64,000 nucleotides of DNA from Petaurus breviceps papuanus. Taxonomy: Eukaryota > Chordata > Mammalia > Diprotodontia > Petauridae. This document shows, piece after piece, positions 1-11,400 of this stretch. Location: the NCBI GenBank assembly GCA_028583685.1, contig JAMXIF010000065.1, forward strand, positions 37,545,984-37,609,983, read 5' to 3'. Positions within the stretch are counted from its first letter, which is position 1. Each line of letters begins with the position of its first letter. A program made the translations under genes and the position numbers. The notes beneath the pieces are model-generated. The model was not told the origin of the DNA, did not search any database, and worked only from the letters and a program-made list of their open reading frames with translations.

Positions 1-2501
1 AGCCTGAAGGAGCCTAGAGTCCAGCATGGGAGCAGACATGTCAGAGGTCAGAAGCTGGTGCCTGCATCTGAGGGGAACAAGAGTATCTCCTCCTTGGGTT
101 CAAATCCACCCCCCCCCCAGATACTTAGGAACTGTGTGACCCTGGGAAAAATCATTTTCTCTGTGCCTCAGTTTCCCCCTCTGTAAATTGAAGGGTCAAA
201 TCTGATACCTCCAAGGTCCCTTCCAGACCTTCTTTCCCACCCCACTCCCCTTGTTCCCTGCATTCCTGCTTCCCTTTATTTGGTGTCTTCTACCTTTAGA
301 ATGGAAGCTGCTTGAGGGAAGGAACACACCTGCTTGCTTGTATTTGTATCTCAGTGCTTACTACAATGCCTTGAAATAGAATAAATGATTCTTTAATATC
401 TGTCTGTCTGTCTATCTATCTATCTCCCTGTCTATCTAGCTACCTATCCATCCATCCATCTGTCTGTCTGTCTACCTAGGTTTGCATCTGCCTCTCTTCC
501 CCTCCCCCCAGCCCTCCCTCCTCTCCTCTCTCCCCACTGGTTCTCATGAGGTCTCATGCTTACTCCCCTGTCCTCCCCCTTTACACACAGTTAAGTTCAC
601 TCTGCCTTCAGGTACCCCCCTGTTCTCAGTCCCCACCCTCCTTCACACCCACACATGTTGTCACACGCCTTGACCACTCTCAGCCTCCTCCCTCCCAAAT
701 CCACAGCTCATCCTCCCATTCACAGACACCCCCCCCCCACCAAGTCCACTCCTCACCAACAGACACACGCCAATCCTCTCCCTCAGAACCTGTCCTAGGG
801 GCTAGCTCCCCAGGCTGGTAGCTTTGGCTGAATTGTCCACTTCCATCCGACAGATGGAGATGGGCAAGTCCCCTTCCCTTCTCTGGGCCTCAGTTTCCTC
901 ATCTGTAAAATGAGGGAGTTGAACTCTGTAACTTCTAAGGTCTAAAGCTATGTGCCTAAGTTTTCTCTGAACCAAACCAGGCCCTCCATCCCTGCCTGTC
1001 CTCCTTCTCCCATGTAGATCTACCCCAAGAGCAGCCAGGGTCTCCCCCTTCATTCACAGAGGCAAGTAATGGTGAGAAACACATGCAACCCAGACTTGGG
1101 GACTGAAGCAGGTTTGGGGGCAGCCATAGAGGCGATCTGGCCTGGAAGAGGCATCCCAAATTCTCAGTATCCTCCCAACCCGGGTAGAAGTTTCCCTCCA
1201 TTGCTGAGAACACCTCAAATTCTAGGTTGTGGAGAAAACCAAAGGCTCTCAACAAGCTGGGGGGGGGGGAGTTAGGGCTGAATTATCTGGAGATTGAGGG
1301 CTGAGGTGACATGGGAGCAAATGGGGAATGGGGGGAGGCCTCCATGCTATGGAGTCCCTGAAATCAACACTTTGGGGAAACAGAGGCTCTTTAAGGGTTG
1401 CTACTGAGACAGAGCCTGAGTCCCTAAGCCTGGAGGCAGTGGAGGCAGTGTTTGGGGTGGGGTGGAGTGGGAACCAAGACTATCCTGTCTTCCCCTCCTA
1501 CCGCATCTCAGACCAAGGACACTTCAGAGCCCAGATCTCCAAAAAGAAGGAGAGGTTCAACAGATACAGGGTACCAGAAGGCTGGATAAGAAGGCTGGGG
1601 CTAGACCTTGCTTGCTCTCAGCTTGGCAGGGGCAGCTCAGACTCCCAAGATCTGACTGGGGGCTCCACCCTGAATAGGGCTTTAGCCAGGCTGGGAAAGC
1701 CTGAGTCAAGTGAAGACAGGCTGGGCTGAGCCCAGCAAAATGCCCCTACCACCTCTCTCATTCTCATAGCAGCTGGGAGGAAAATGGAGCCCCATAGCTT
1801 GGTGATCCGGCCCAAGGGAAGGGCAGCAGACCATTGTGAGGATGTGTCTTCCCCATCCCATTCCACACCTGACCCCCACCCTGGGCTCCTGGCCTTCCCT
1901 GAGAGCCCATACTCATGTCTGCCTGCTGTCTCGGGAGCCAGTCTATCTCCCAGCCCTTTGACCTCCCTGGTTGCCTACTTTTCTGACCTGGCCTCCTGGA
2001 ACCATAGAGCCTCACTGTGGGGCCAACTAGCCCATCCTCTGCCCCCAGACTCCGGGTACTTGTCACCTGTTTCTGCTTCTACCCCTACCCGGGCCTGTGC
2101 CCCCTTTGCCCCTCTCCCTGACTTTAGCCTTACTCTCTCTTCCATTTTCTTCTTTCAAAGTTGCAGGGAGCTTCTGTTCCACCATTCCACATGCATCCCC
2201 CGACCCAGGCCCTGGATGCCCCACCCTCTCTAGTCTCTGCCTCTCCATCCTGTGCTCCGTCTAGTCTTGGTGCCAAGCCCTCACAACTCCAGGCTAGAAA
2301 TAAGCGGGCAGGGGCCCTTAGCTCAGGGATCCCACCACCATCCAGTCCTCTCACCCTCAGTCCCTAACTTAGCTCTCCGTCACTCCATAACCCCTGCCCC
2401 AATTGTCTCATCCAGGGCCCCCAGGGAGGAAACACCAGCTTCCCACTGATTAGAAACCAGAGGAGGCTGGAAGAGGAGGGGGAGGCAGCCCCCATACTCA
2501 C
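1..2501 (-). other. SPI1: SPI1 intron 1, 5' portion
   Basis: This stretch follows the SPI1 exon 1 donor on the minus strand, so it is the beginning of intron 1. SPI1 exon 2, which in human encodes residues beginning PSEDLVPYDTD, is not visible and must lie left of the window. The contents are a SINE fragment near 116-230 (tRNA-SINE body plus the usual 'cctcagtttcc' tail), a TCTG/TCTA microsatellite near 402-476, C-rich unique sequence at 480-800, and a second SINE tail at about 830-955. Bases 1000-2490 look unique and G/C-rich. No convincing exon is seen. Open frames here lack homology I recognise. Confidence 0.8.
402..476. repeat. TCTG/TCTA/TCCA microsatellite
   Basis: Degenerate tetranucleotide array with blocks of TCTG, TCTA and TCCA, inside SPI1 intron 1. 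Confidence 0.95.
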
Positions 2502-2546
2502 AGGGGAGACCAGGGGGAATCCTTCCATCTTGCACGCCTGTAACAT
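2502..2546 (-). CDS. SPI1: SPI1 (PU.1) coding exon 1
   Basis: PU.1 is an ETS-family transcription factor that drives myeloid and B-lymphoid development. The minus strand reads MLQACKMEGFPLVSP and is followed at once by a consensus donor, GTGAGTATGG. The human protein (from memory) starts MLQACKMEGFPLVPP, so start codon, length (15 codons, phase 0) and splice position all agree. Only this exon lies in the window. The acidic, PEST and ETS DNA-binding parts come from exons beyond the left edge. The next ATG (M7) is in frame and has no claim over the conserved first one. The 5' UTR frame is open upstream of the ATG but has no in-frame ATG. The neighbour SLC39A13 lies on the other strand, as in human. 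Confidence 0.95.
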
Positions 2547-2785
2547 CCACCCGATCTCAGGGCCCGTCAGCTCCCCTGCCTCGGCAGGGCCCACTCCGGA
2601 GCCCCTGGGCATTGGGAGCCACAGGGTCAGGGCTGGTGGGGCTGAGGGTGGGAGGCGGGCACCCAGTGGGGGCGGGCAGGATGGCTTTCGAAGGAGCCTC
2701 AGTCCTGCCCCTTGGCCTGGCTGATCCCGACGTGAGCCCCCTCCCTTGACATTGCAAAGCAACCCAAGTTCCTGATTTTATTGAA
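2547..2785 (-). other. SPI1: SPI1 5' UTR (5' end approximate)
   Basis: The minus-strand segment upstream of the SPI1 ATG contains stretches I recall from the human SPI1 mRNA leader, including 'aaaatcaggaactt' near 2783-2770 and 'gcaatgtcaagggaggggg' near 2754-2736. The 5' end of the mRNA is therefore probably near 2770-2790. The leader carries a short upstream ORF (2752 down to 2699, 17 codons, reading MSREGAHVGISQAKGQD) that terminates before the main ATG. Transcript data would be needed to fix the start. Confidence 0.65.
2699..2752 (-). other. uORF in SPI1 leader
   Basis: ATG at 2752-2750 on the minus strand, 17 codons, stop TGA at 2701-2699. It is non-overlapping and ends about 150 nt before the main ATG. 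The uATG context (gcaATGt) is moderate. The human leader, as I remember it, has an ATG in the same local sequence. It is a candidate translational brake, not shown to act. Confidence 0.45.
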
Positions 2786-2890
2786 GGGCCTGTAGCTGGA
2801 AGATAGTTCCCCCCCATGGTGACATCACCACCCCAGCCCGTTTGCATAAATCTCTTGCGCTACCGGAAGTCTCTGGCTGGCCCCTGAGGC
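2770..2890 (-). promoter_or_regulatory. SPI1: SPI1 proximal promoter
   Basis: Immediately upstream of the inferred start the minus strand holds ATGCAAAC (2847-2840), a 7/8 match to the octamer ATGCAAAT. Further upstream is a C/EBP-like 'tagcgcaagag' (2862-2852), overlapping an ETS-type site whose plus strand reads ACCGGAAGT (2862-2870). Known mammalian PU.1 promoters use an octamer, C/EBP, Sp1 and an autoregulatory PU.1 site. There is no canonical TATA box at a fixed distance. The order and spacing support promoter identity; the individual factors are inferred. Confidence 0.7.
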
Positions 2891-5299
2891 AGGTGGCAGA
2901 AGGAGACCAGCCTGGGAAGGCCACCAGGCCAGAGCCCCCAGCTCAGAGGAAGCAGGCAGCCCTCTGGGGGCTGGGGGGAAGCCTGAAAGGGGGCAGTGGG
3001 TTCAGGAGGGGGGGGAGGGGGCTGAGGCCAAGGTCTGGGAGACCTGGACCTTTCCCCGCCAAAGGCCTTCTGGGGCCTAGTGGCCTCCCAGGCAGGCGGT
3101 GCCAATGGCTGGTGGTATTGCCATAGCTCCCTGTAGCAAAATGACTCCCAGGTCCCCTGTGAGATCTCCTTGGGGTGACCCCGACCTGATTCCCATGTGG
3201 CCAGCGCTGTTTTCATTTGGCTTTGTAGTCTTAAGTTCCTCCTGGTTTTAGTACTCAGGGTTCCACGTTCTAAGGACTTTCCCTGGCCCTGACATTCTAT
3301 GCTCTAAAGTCCAGCTCTGACGTCCTATGTTCTATGTGTTAAGGTCCCTTCAAGTACTCATATGCTGTGTTCTAAGGTATCTTCCAGCTCTGAGTAGAAA
3401 GAAAAAGTCATCTGCAAGAAGAAGGCATTAGCTGCTGGGTGACATGAGAAAGGCCTGTGGAAGGGGCTTTGATGTGAGCTCTGAAGGAAGCCAAGCAAAG
3501 GCAGAATGTCCCAGCCTTGGGGGAGACAGACAGGCAGGACAAAAGGATGGAGGCCAGAGAGGCAGGGTTAGATCTGACAGAAACAGGCTGGCCAGGGTTC
3601 AGGAGCATTCGGGGGACAGATGGGAGAAGGCCAAAGGCAAGGAGGCTGCAGGCCATGAGGGGCCTCCGGATCCAAGAGGGAGGAGTGAAGGCAAAGTGAG
3701 CAGGGAGGGCAAGGCATCAAGCCAACGCTTCAGAAAAGTCCCCTTGGCACCTGAGAGGAGGGTGCCTTGGTGTGACCAGGGTTCCAAGGCCCCTTCCAGA
3801 CAAGCCTGCTGTGCTCTAAGGTTCCAGGGAACAGGACCATGGAGGGCATCTCAGGAGGTGAAGAGAACGTTGAGGAAGCAGCAGCTTCCCCTGGACGAGG
3901 GCTCCGGGGCATGCTGAGCTTGGCTTCAGGCCCTTCCTGGGGAAGCAGGAGCAGCTTCCCTGCGGAACCGGCTGGCCTGGGTCATAGGCACCTGTGCCAG
4001 CTACCGCCCTGTCTCTGCTCACACCGTCTTCCTTTCCCTCAGCCCAGAAAGCCTGGGCATCACCTGCCACCCTATCCCTCCAAATCTCTGGGCCCAGCTT
4101 CCAGAGCAGCCCTCTCCCCCAGCTCCATTCCATGCCAGCCTTTCAGCCCATCTAGGGGGAACGCTGCCTAGAACCCTCCTTCCCCAAGACCCCCTCTGGC
4201 AGTATGAAGACTGGAGCCCTTAAACTGAAACCCAAGTAGCTGCTCTCCCTCACTAGGCCTCAGCTTCTTCACCTGCAAGATGAAGAGCTTGAATGAGAAG
4301 GTCCCTTTACATTACAATATGTGTATGTGCATATGTGTGTGTACATGTGTGCACATGCTTCATGGGCCATGTGGGCCTGTCTGGATGAGCGGCGGTTTTT
4401 TCTTGTGCACCATGCAGTCAGATGAGGAGAAAGAAAGAAAGCGCCTCTCTCATCACCACAAAGCTTTTATTAAGCACCTGTTTGGTCTAGACTTTAGGGC
4501 CCATGGCGGGGGTCCCCGGCCTCAGGAGCCTGGCATCTCAGAGCCTGCACCCAGAATCTATGAGCGCCAGCCTGGCCTGCCACAGGAAGCAGAGCACAGC
4601 CTTGGAGCCTGCAGGGCTGGGCTCAGGGGCTTCTTCACACTTGCTGCTTGTGTGCTGTGTCTGGAGGAAGCTTCAGAACAGCTACAGCTGCTCCTGGTGG
4701 GCTGGCTCACCTTGGGAGGGAAGAGCTTTCCATGTATCAGGCATGTTCAAGTGACTGTTCATTTCTTGTATGGGTCAGACCAGATTGCTGCTGAGGCCCC
4801 TTCCAGCTCCCAAACCCTGCGATCTTGGTGATGGGTGGTCATTCACTCAGAGTCTCGGTTTCCTTATCTGTAAAATGGGCACAATAATTCTTGCCTAGCC
4901 CACTTCCTTGGGCCTCCCTGAGTAAAGCACTTAAGAAATGTGACTTATTGTCATTGTTCATTAGGTACCAACCAGGGACAGGACTTGTTGCTTGAAGCTG
5001 GGGATTCAAAGGTAAAGAACACAACCTCGGAGAGCCTAAGATCTAGTCTGGGTGGGGTCAGGGGGTGGGCTGTTTACACGAAGACATCCCAAAAAGAAGG
5101 ATCATTGATTTAGAGCTTGACCTTTTAATCCAAGTGTTAGAGAAGAGGAAACTGAGACTCAGAGCCCTGATAATGATTGGCTCATAGTTACACAGCTATT
5201 AAGTGTTAAGGCAAGAAAACCTTGACCTCAAGCCTAGTTTTCTTAGCCCTGCCAGGTTGTCTATCCAAAATATCAGAAAGTATACCCAGAATTCCTCTT

Positions 5300-5383
5300 C
5301 ACACACACTCACACGCACACACACACATTCACACACTCATACACACACACACTCACACATGCACACTCACTCACACACTCACA

Positions 5384-5429
<46 letters not shown>
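5300..5429. repeat. (CA)n microsatellite
   Basis: About 130 bp of CA dinucleotides with scattered T and G interruptions, ending in a pure (AC) run. Confidence 0.97.
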
Positions 5430-7026
5430 ATAGTTAAATGAGCTCACCCCCAGATCAGAAGCCTCTTCCTTCTCTTCCACTTTTCCTAGAGCTCTTCTGA
5501 AGCCTGAGGCCCTTCTAGAAACCAGACCTGAAGGCTAGGGAATTCCCAGAATTCAGAGAAGAGTAGGGACATGAGTCAGGGCCACTGAGGGGGTGGCTCT
5601 TGAAGACTACCAGATTTTGGCCAATCTCCAGAATCAGCGTAATAATGGGACCAGGGCCCACAGGGCCTCACCCCAGAGGGAAGGGGGGAAGGGGACAGCA
5701 GCAGGTACTCTCAGCAGTCCAAGGCATGGGGTGGGGCAGTTACCACTCTCACAGACCTGTCACTGTGGAACCTTCTACCAGACCAGCTGTCCCCTTCAAT
5801 GCCCGTGGGGTCAAAGGCCTGATCCTAACCCTGTATCCAAGAGCTACCCCACTTCTAAGCTGGAACCAACCTGTGCCCCAACTGTTTTTGCCACAGGTAA
5901 AATATTTTTACAGCCTTGTGCTGGGCTGGAGGAGAGGACAGAGTAAGTAAGACATGATGTCTGCCCTCTTGGAGCTTCTAGTCAAATGCAAAGAATGACG
6001 TTTCGAAGTAATAGTAACGTGTCGTATTGCATGTTACAGCCCAAGAACACACCAGAAGAAAACACAAAACCATTCTTAGGCTGTCATGGTCAGAGAAGTC
6101 CTCTTATTCCCCCAGGAGAGATTTGATGGAGAGTTAGGAGACAGATCTCGTCCCAGCTCTCCCCCCATAGCATTCAGTATAACTGTGGCCAAAGCACTTC
6201 ATCTATTGGGTCGTGTTTCCTTCGCTGGAGATTAAGAGGGTTGGGCTGGATGGCTCCTAGGGTCCCCAGGATGATGTGACAAACTCCCTGGCTCCAGATC
6301 TGGAAAATCAAGGCTCCAATCCCACTCCTGACGCTTGCCTCTGTGACTTTGCTGGGCCTCATTTTCTTCAGCTGTAAGGTGAGGGCGTTAGTTGGCTGGG
6401 GGCTTCTATGGTCCCCTTTCAGCTCAGTCTGTGATCCTAGTATTTTATGAGAAATGCAAGCAACGGTTATGTGAGCCCTGAGTGGGCAAAGGTCATGGGG
6501 ATGTGGCTGGGAATCAAGGAAGGCTTCCTGAAGAAGCTTGCTTCTGAGCTGTGCTCTAAAGGATGGGCTGGAATTCTGTAGTCAGAAAGAGGGCACTCTA
6601 GGGACAGAGGACATCATGGGCAAAAATATGGAGTGGGGAAGCATGAGACATGCACTGGGCTATGTGAGTAGCCCTGTTTGGCTGGACTGAGAATCAAGGC
6701 CACCTAGTGATGGCTAATTAAGGCCAGAGAGGATAAATCAGACCCACAGCACAAGAGTTTGAACTAACTTTGCTTGGTAGGTAGTAAGGAGCTACTGAAG
6801 GTTGTTGAGCAGAGGAGTGCTGTGGCTAGCTCTAAATAGAAGAAAGGTTAGGTAAAGAATATAAAAATTTTTTTAAAAGGAAAAGTGCATGGTTAACCTG
6901 GCAGCAACATAAAAGATGGATTGAAGGGGGAGAGAAAGCAAAGAGAAGGAGATATATAAGAAATTTATTTCAACAGCCTAGGTGGGTGGTGGTAAAAATT
7001 GAACTAGAGTGGTGACCAGGGAAAAT

Positions 7027-7390
7027 ATAAGAGAGGAAAGAGGTGAGAAAAATTATAGAGAGAGAATGGAAAGAACTGGGTAGGGAGATGGGACAAGAGA
7101 GGAAGCTGGGGAAAGAGAAGGATGTGGAGAGGAGGAAAAAGGGAGGTTGTGATAAAGAGATGATGGAGGAACAGAGAAGAAAAGAGGAGGGAAGGGAAGA
7201 GAAAAGAGAAAAAGGGAAGGGGGGAGGGGAGGGAAGGGAAGGAGAGGGAGAAGAAATAGAAGAAAAGAAGAGAGGGCAAGGAAGGGACCTAAGGGGACAA
7301 AAGAAGGAGAACAGGAAAAAGTAGAGAAAAAAGAACCTAAATGGGAAAGAAAAGGAGAAAAGTAAAGGAGACAAAAAGAGACAGGAAGAT
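7027..7390. repeat. Polypurine (GA-rich) tract
   Basis: About 360 bp that are nearly all purine on the plus strand (gagaggaaag, gaagggaaga and similar), with only scattered pyrimidines. It is long enough to be a mirror-repeat/H-DNA candidate. Open frames read from either strand here are compositional (K/E/R/G or S/F/L/P rich) and are not genes. Confidence 0.9.
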
Positions 7391-8459
7391 GTAGAGGAGG
7401 GGCTAATAATGATTGGAAGGGAGGGACCCTAGCATAAGCAGGGACCTGGAATACAGTAGGTGCTTTATAGATGCCAAGTGACAGATTGGCAGATTCAGGC
7501 AGGCCTGGGTTGTGTTCATCGGCCTCACAGACACTGTTCCTTGGCAGCCTTTCAGAGTTAATTGATCGGGGAAGTCTCCATTAAGGCTTAGCTGGAGGTC
7601 TATTCCTTGGGACAGATACCAAACTCTGGATATGGGTCTAGAGTTCTGGATTCAGATCCCAACTCTGACACTTACTACCTGTGGGGCTTCAGGAAAAACA
7701 AAAACCCACTTACCTCCTGATTCTTAAGGCCTAAGATTGGGCCTACAGAATGAAGCACCTAACCCAAAGACCATTTGGCATAGTGGGAACAGGTCAGAGG
7801 ACCTGGGTTTCAATTCTGCTTCTGCTCCTTATAAGCTGCATGACAACAGGCAAGTCACTTTACTACCCTGGGCCTTGGGTGATGAGGGTGTTGGTCTAGA
7901 AGACCTGAAAGTCCATCCTATGATCCTATGAACCTTCTAGAGAGAAGGAAAGGCCTCAGGAAAACAGTGGAATCAGAAGGAGAGAGTCAACTGCTGACAA
8001 TCAGTAAACCATCATTTGAAAAGCACCTGCTGTGTCCCAGACCCTGGGCTAATGGTCACTGGGGATACAAACAAAAGGAAAAATGTGCCCTCAAACAGGT
8101 CTCAGTGGAATGGGCAAGACAACACGCAAAGAACTGTTTCCAAGTAGGCTCTAGATGGGATCAACTAGAAATAATGTCAGAGGGCCGGCAATGGGGGTGG
8201 GGGGGACGCGAGCCCTTCCTGGATTCTGGGGAGCGGAAAGGGCAGACTCCAAGGGAAACACATGCTCTCTCCTCCCGGGGATCAAAGCCAGCGGGGGCAG
8301 GGGCTCCCATCCTCTCGGATCAGGCTGCCCTCCACTGTCCAAGCCCAGAACAGGTATGAGTCTCACCACCTACCTAGAAGCCATTCTGAACACACCGGGT
8401 AGAGACCAAGAGACTCAAAGAATCTTAGAGCTGAAAAGGTACCTGAAAGACCGTCCAGG

Positions 8460-8700
8460 CCAGGGCATCTTCACCAGGAGACTGTGGACAAGCTTTTTCA
8501 ATACAAGCTCTATTCACTTCGAGTCACACTAGCACCTCTGGGACACCAGGTATTTGGATAACTGTATTTCGATAGAATTGGTTTTCTTGCTAATCTTATC
8601 TGTTTTAGTTTATGCCTTTAAAAACATTATTCTGAGATGGGGTCACCAAGTTGCCAAAGGAATCCATGGCACCAAAAAGGGTAAGAACCCCAGCATCTAG
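8460..8700. mobile_element. Non-autonomous hAT-like remnant
   Basis: Contains the internal signature 'taactgtatttcgatagaattggtt' broken over positions 8560-8585, 'aaaaacattattctgaga' and a terminal 'aagggtaagaacccc' resembling an inverted hAT end (GGTTAAGAACCCCTG type). A sister copy with the other end (agttcttaacctgggg) is at 59746-59910. Neither copy is complete. The family name is uncertain. Confidence 0.5.
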
Positions 8701-8775
8701 TCCAAGCCTCTCATTTTAATAGATGAAGATCCTGAGGGTCTGAGAAGGGTGGTGATTTTGTCTGGGTCACACGGG

Positions 8776-9165
8776 TTCCACAAGCATTTATTAATCACCT
8801 TCTGTGTACCAGGCACTGTGTGAGGCTTTGGGGATACAAGGACAAAATGAAACCAAACGGTCTTTGCTGGAAGGGAGTCTGTATTCTACTAGAACAAAGC
8901 AATGTGTCCCCAGGAGGCAATGAAAATGGGTAGAAAGTACAGGCCAGCGATGGGGCACCAAGATATCGGGATAATTTTCTCATTGGAGGTAGTCCTTGAG
9001 CTGGGCCTTGAAGAGAACTGGAACCCCGACTCCTTGCCACAAGGCAGGAGAAAAGAGGGACACTGGCAGGCTTTCCAAGGCCCAAGTAGGGCTGCCCAGC
9101 TCTGGGTCTGGGCCTGTTCACAGGCGAGGGGAGGGCTGGATGTCATGGGACAGATGTGACCTGGT
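8776..9165. repeat. Copy of the 'ATTTATTAAGCACCTACT' marsupial repeat family
   Basis: Starts with 'aagcatttattaatcaccttctgtgtaccaggcactg', written here only as a family label, and continues through a 'ttggaggtagtccttgagctg' segment. At least ten related segments occur in the window, for example near 8000-8150, 10290-10420, 18455-18600, 20335-20400, 20565-20640, 22100-22390, 37812-37890, 44690-44960 and 62250-62830. The class is not identified. Confidence 0.6.
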
Positions 9166-9681
9166 TTGGAGAGGCTGGGCCTGCTGGCCTTCGCCCCCTC
9201 ACCAGCCCTGTCCTGAGCTGTCTGGTGGAGGGTGGGGGAGCCAGCAAAGCCTCTAATGCAATCCTGGGGCTGTCTGGCAACAGGAAGCGTGGCGTGGGTG
9301 CTGGCTGGCAGGATGGGAGGCTCTCATGGCTGGCACCCCCTGCCCCATCCCCACCCCTCTATGAGCAGGCCCATCTGAGGCCTGGAGCAAGAAGGTGAGG
9401 CGGGGCGGGAGCTCCTCTCCCCCAGGCCTTGGACCAAGGGAGGGGACAGTGGAGGAAGCTCCTGCTTTAGGCTGGAAAAGTTTACCATAGGCTGCTAAAG
9501 AGCTGTCCTCTCGCAACTTCCTCTAGCTGTTGAGACATTTCGAGAGGCTCCCTTAGCCCAGGACAAGCCTGGCCCTGCTGAAGCTTCCATTGTGAGGCCC
9601 TGGGACACGTCATCTCTCCCCACTTTGGGGAGATCACTGAGGCCCTGCTTGAGTGTGTCAGCCTCTGGGCACCCTGACGTT

Positions 9682-9752
9682 CCCCAGCCCCATCCGTGCC
9701 CCCAGTCCCGTCCGTGCCCCCAGCCCCATCCATGCCCCCAGCCCTGTCCGCC
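9682..9752. repeat. 18-bp tandem repeat (about 4 copies)
   Basis: Unit is approximately 'cagccccatccgtgcccc'. The period is a multiple of three, so one frame stays open (APSPVR-like repeats), but nothing else suggests coding. Confidence 0.85.
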
Positions 9753-10938
9753 TTCCTTCTGCCCTCCCTCCCCACTCAGCTTTCCTGCCTCTTGACCACA
9801 GCCTCCTTCAGCCAGGGAGCTCACCTCCTGGCCACATCACTCAGCCTCTAGCACCTCAAAGCCACCCTAGGCCTGTGGTGATTTCCTCCGGCTCACCGCG
9901 GCTGGGCCAGCATCACTTTGGGGAGGGGAAGGGGCCAAGGCCTGTGCTTGCCAAGAAGTCTCCCCCTATCTCTCACCTGTTCTGACTGTTTGATTACCCT
10001 CGGCCCTCCCTCCACCCATGCCCCTCTCAAAGGCTCCTCCTTCTCTCCTTCTTCATCCCTCCAACATCTCCTTTTTGGATAGGCTTTCTTTTTCTATCAC
10101 CCACATTTCTGCCTTTATCTTTCCTTCTCCCCCTCCAAATAACCATCCCACATAGCAAAGAATTTTCAAGCACCCACCCTTCAACCCCATCTTCCCCTCT
10201 AGGACCCTACAGTTTCCTCGATCACAACCACCACCATCATCATAAATAATGATTGAACCTTAATGTCCGTATGTACAGTCAATCCAGCAAGGAGCATTTA
10301 TTAAGCACCTAGGATATACCGGGCACAAGGAATGCCAAAACAAACAAAATAAATAAAAATGAAGCAAGGAACTCCTTGCTCCCTCCTCTCAAGAAGCTTA
10401 CACTCTATGGGTCCTATGCTAGGGGCTCCTGTCCTCTGGAGACTTGAGCCAGGGGAAGAATCAGAAAACCCAAGTTTGAAACCTGGTTCTGTCACTGCCT
10501 ACGGCACCTTGGCCAAGTCTCTTCTCTAGGCCTCTCTTTCCTTGTCTGCAAAAGGAGGGAGATGGCCCAGATGGCTCCTGAGGTCCCTCATCTCCCTGAA
10601 GTCCCTTAGTCTATGAGCCCAAGCCCCGCACTGATGTTAAGCTCCCCCCTCGCCTTTCGTCTCATTGGTCCTCTCAGGGATTTCTCCTTCCACCTCCTGG
10701 GGAGGTGGGACAAGGAGGGGGGAATGGGTTTCATTCCCCTCCTGAGAGTGACTAGACACCTCTGTGGGACAGAGAGGAAAATGGAGAATGGAGAAACATT
10801 TTTCCCTTCCAGTGTGATCCAGACCTTCTCCCCCTGCATTCCTCCACTTCTTTCTTGCTTTCTTCTATCCTTTCCCCACACAGCTCTCCCACCTCCTGGC
10901 TTCGAGTGGTAGGTAGAACAAAGGGGTGGAAAGTCAGA

Positions 10939-10990
10939 GGTGTGTGTGTGCATGTGTGCATGTGTGCTTGTGTGCGTGTGTGTGCACACA
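10939..10990. repeat. Interrupted (GT)n repeat
   Basis: GTGTGTG with CATG/CTTG interruptions, about 50 bp. Confidence 0.9.
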
Positions 10991-11376
10991 CGGAGGCCCT
11001 GAACGAGGAAGCCCAGGAAGGGGGTGGCTACGTGTGGGGTCCTGTGAAGGGGACAGCTTAATTCTAAGAGATATCTCATGGTGCTGGTTGGGAAGAAGAT
11101 GAGTGGCTGGCTATGTGGGAGACCCTAAGTGCATGAGTGAGTTGGGGTGAAGGGAGGTCTGTCTGCACAAGTTGAGGCCTGGGTGAATGTGAGCCTTGGG
11201 CCAGCCTGTTTCCCAGAAGGAGTTAACTGTCTTTGGGGACAGAGTGAATCAGAGGCTCCACTGAGTACTGGAAATTCCCTGTGCATGGCATGTGGTCACC
11301 CAGAAAAGGGAAACGGTGCTTTTCGGAGTGGGGGACAGTGGGGGCCGGAGCGGAGCAGACGCCTGCTCGGGCCTTG

Positions 11377-11400
11377 CAGAAGCTTATTTATAAGCTTCTG
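11377..11400. promoter_or_regulatory. Perfect 11-bp inverted repeat, possible factor site
   Basis: Arms cagaagcttat (11377-11387) and ataagcttctg (11390-11400) are exact reverse complements around a TT centre. The core 'gaagcttatttataa' occurs again at 14840-14854 in a different context. The surroundings (11340-11440) are not a recognisable repeat. It lies about 8.6 kb upstream of the SPI1 start. No factor is assigned. Confidence 0.4.

Larger units (their letters stand above)
2891..8450. other. SPI1 upstream intergenic region, proximal part
   Basis: No gene is supported here. Bases 2890-3240 are unique and GC-rich. 3265-3400 is a short tandem array of SINE-tail-like units ('ctaaggtcccttccagctctga'). 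3410-3690 and 4440-4840 resemble the abundant marsupial 'ATTTATTAAGCACCT' repeat family. 4230-4320 and 6180-6440 are SINE tails and bodies. 5300-5429 is a CA repeat. 6480-6850 is a decayed interspersed repeat. 7027-7390 is a polypurine tract. 7620-7930 is a tRNA-SINE-type fragment. Bases 5450-5950 appear unique. Confidence 0.6.

Noticed and set aside
2502-2762. In-frame N-terminal extension of PU.1 from the open 5' UTR
   Set aside because: The frame is open for about 70 codons upstream but has no ATG, and the conserved start MLQACKMEGF is sufficient.
7004-7374. Open frames rich in S/F/L/P or K/E/R
   Set aside because: They follow the polypurine tract and have no sequence complexity.
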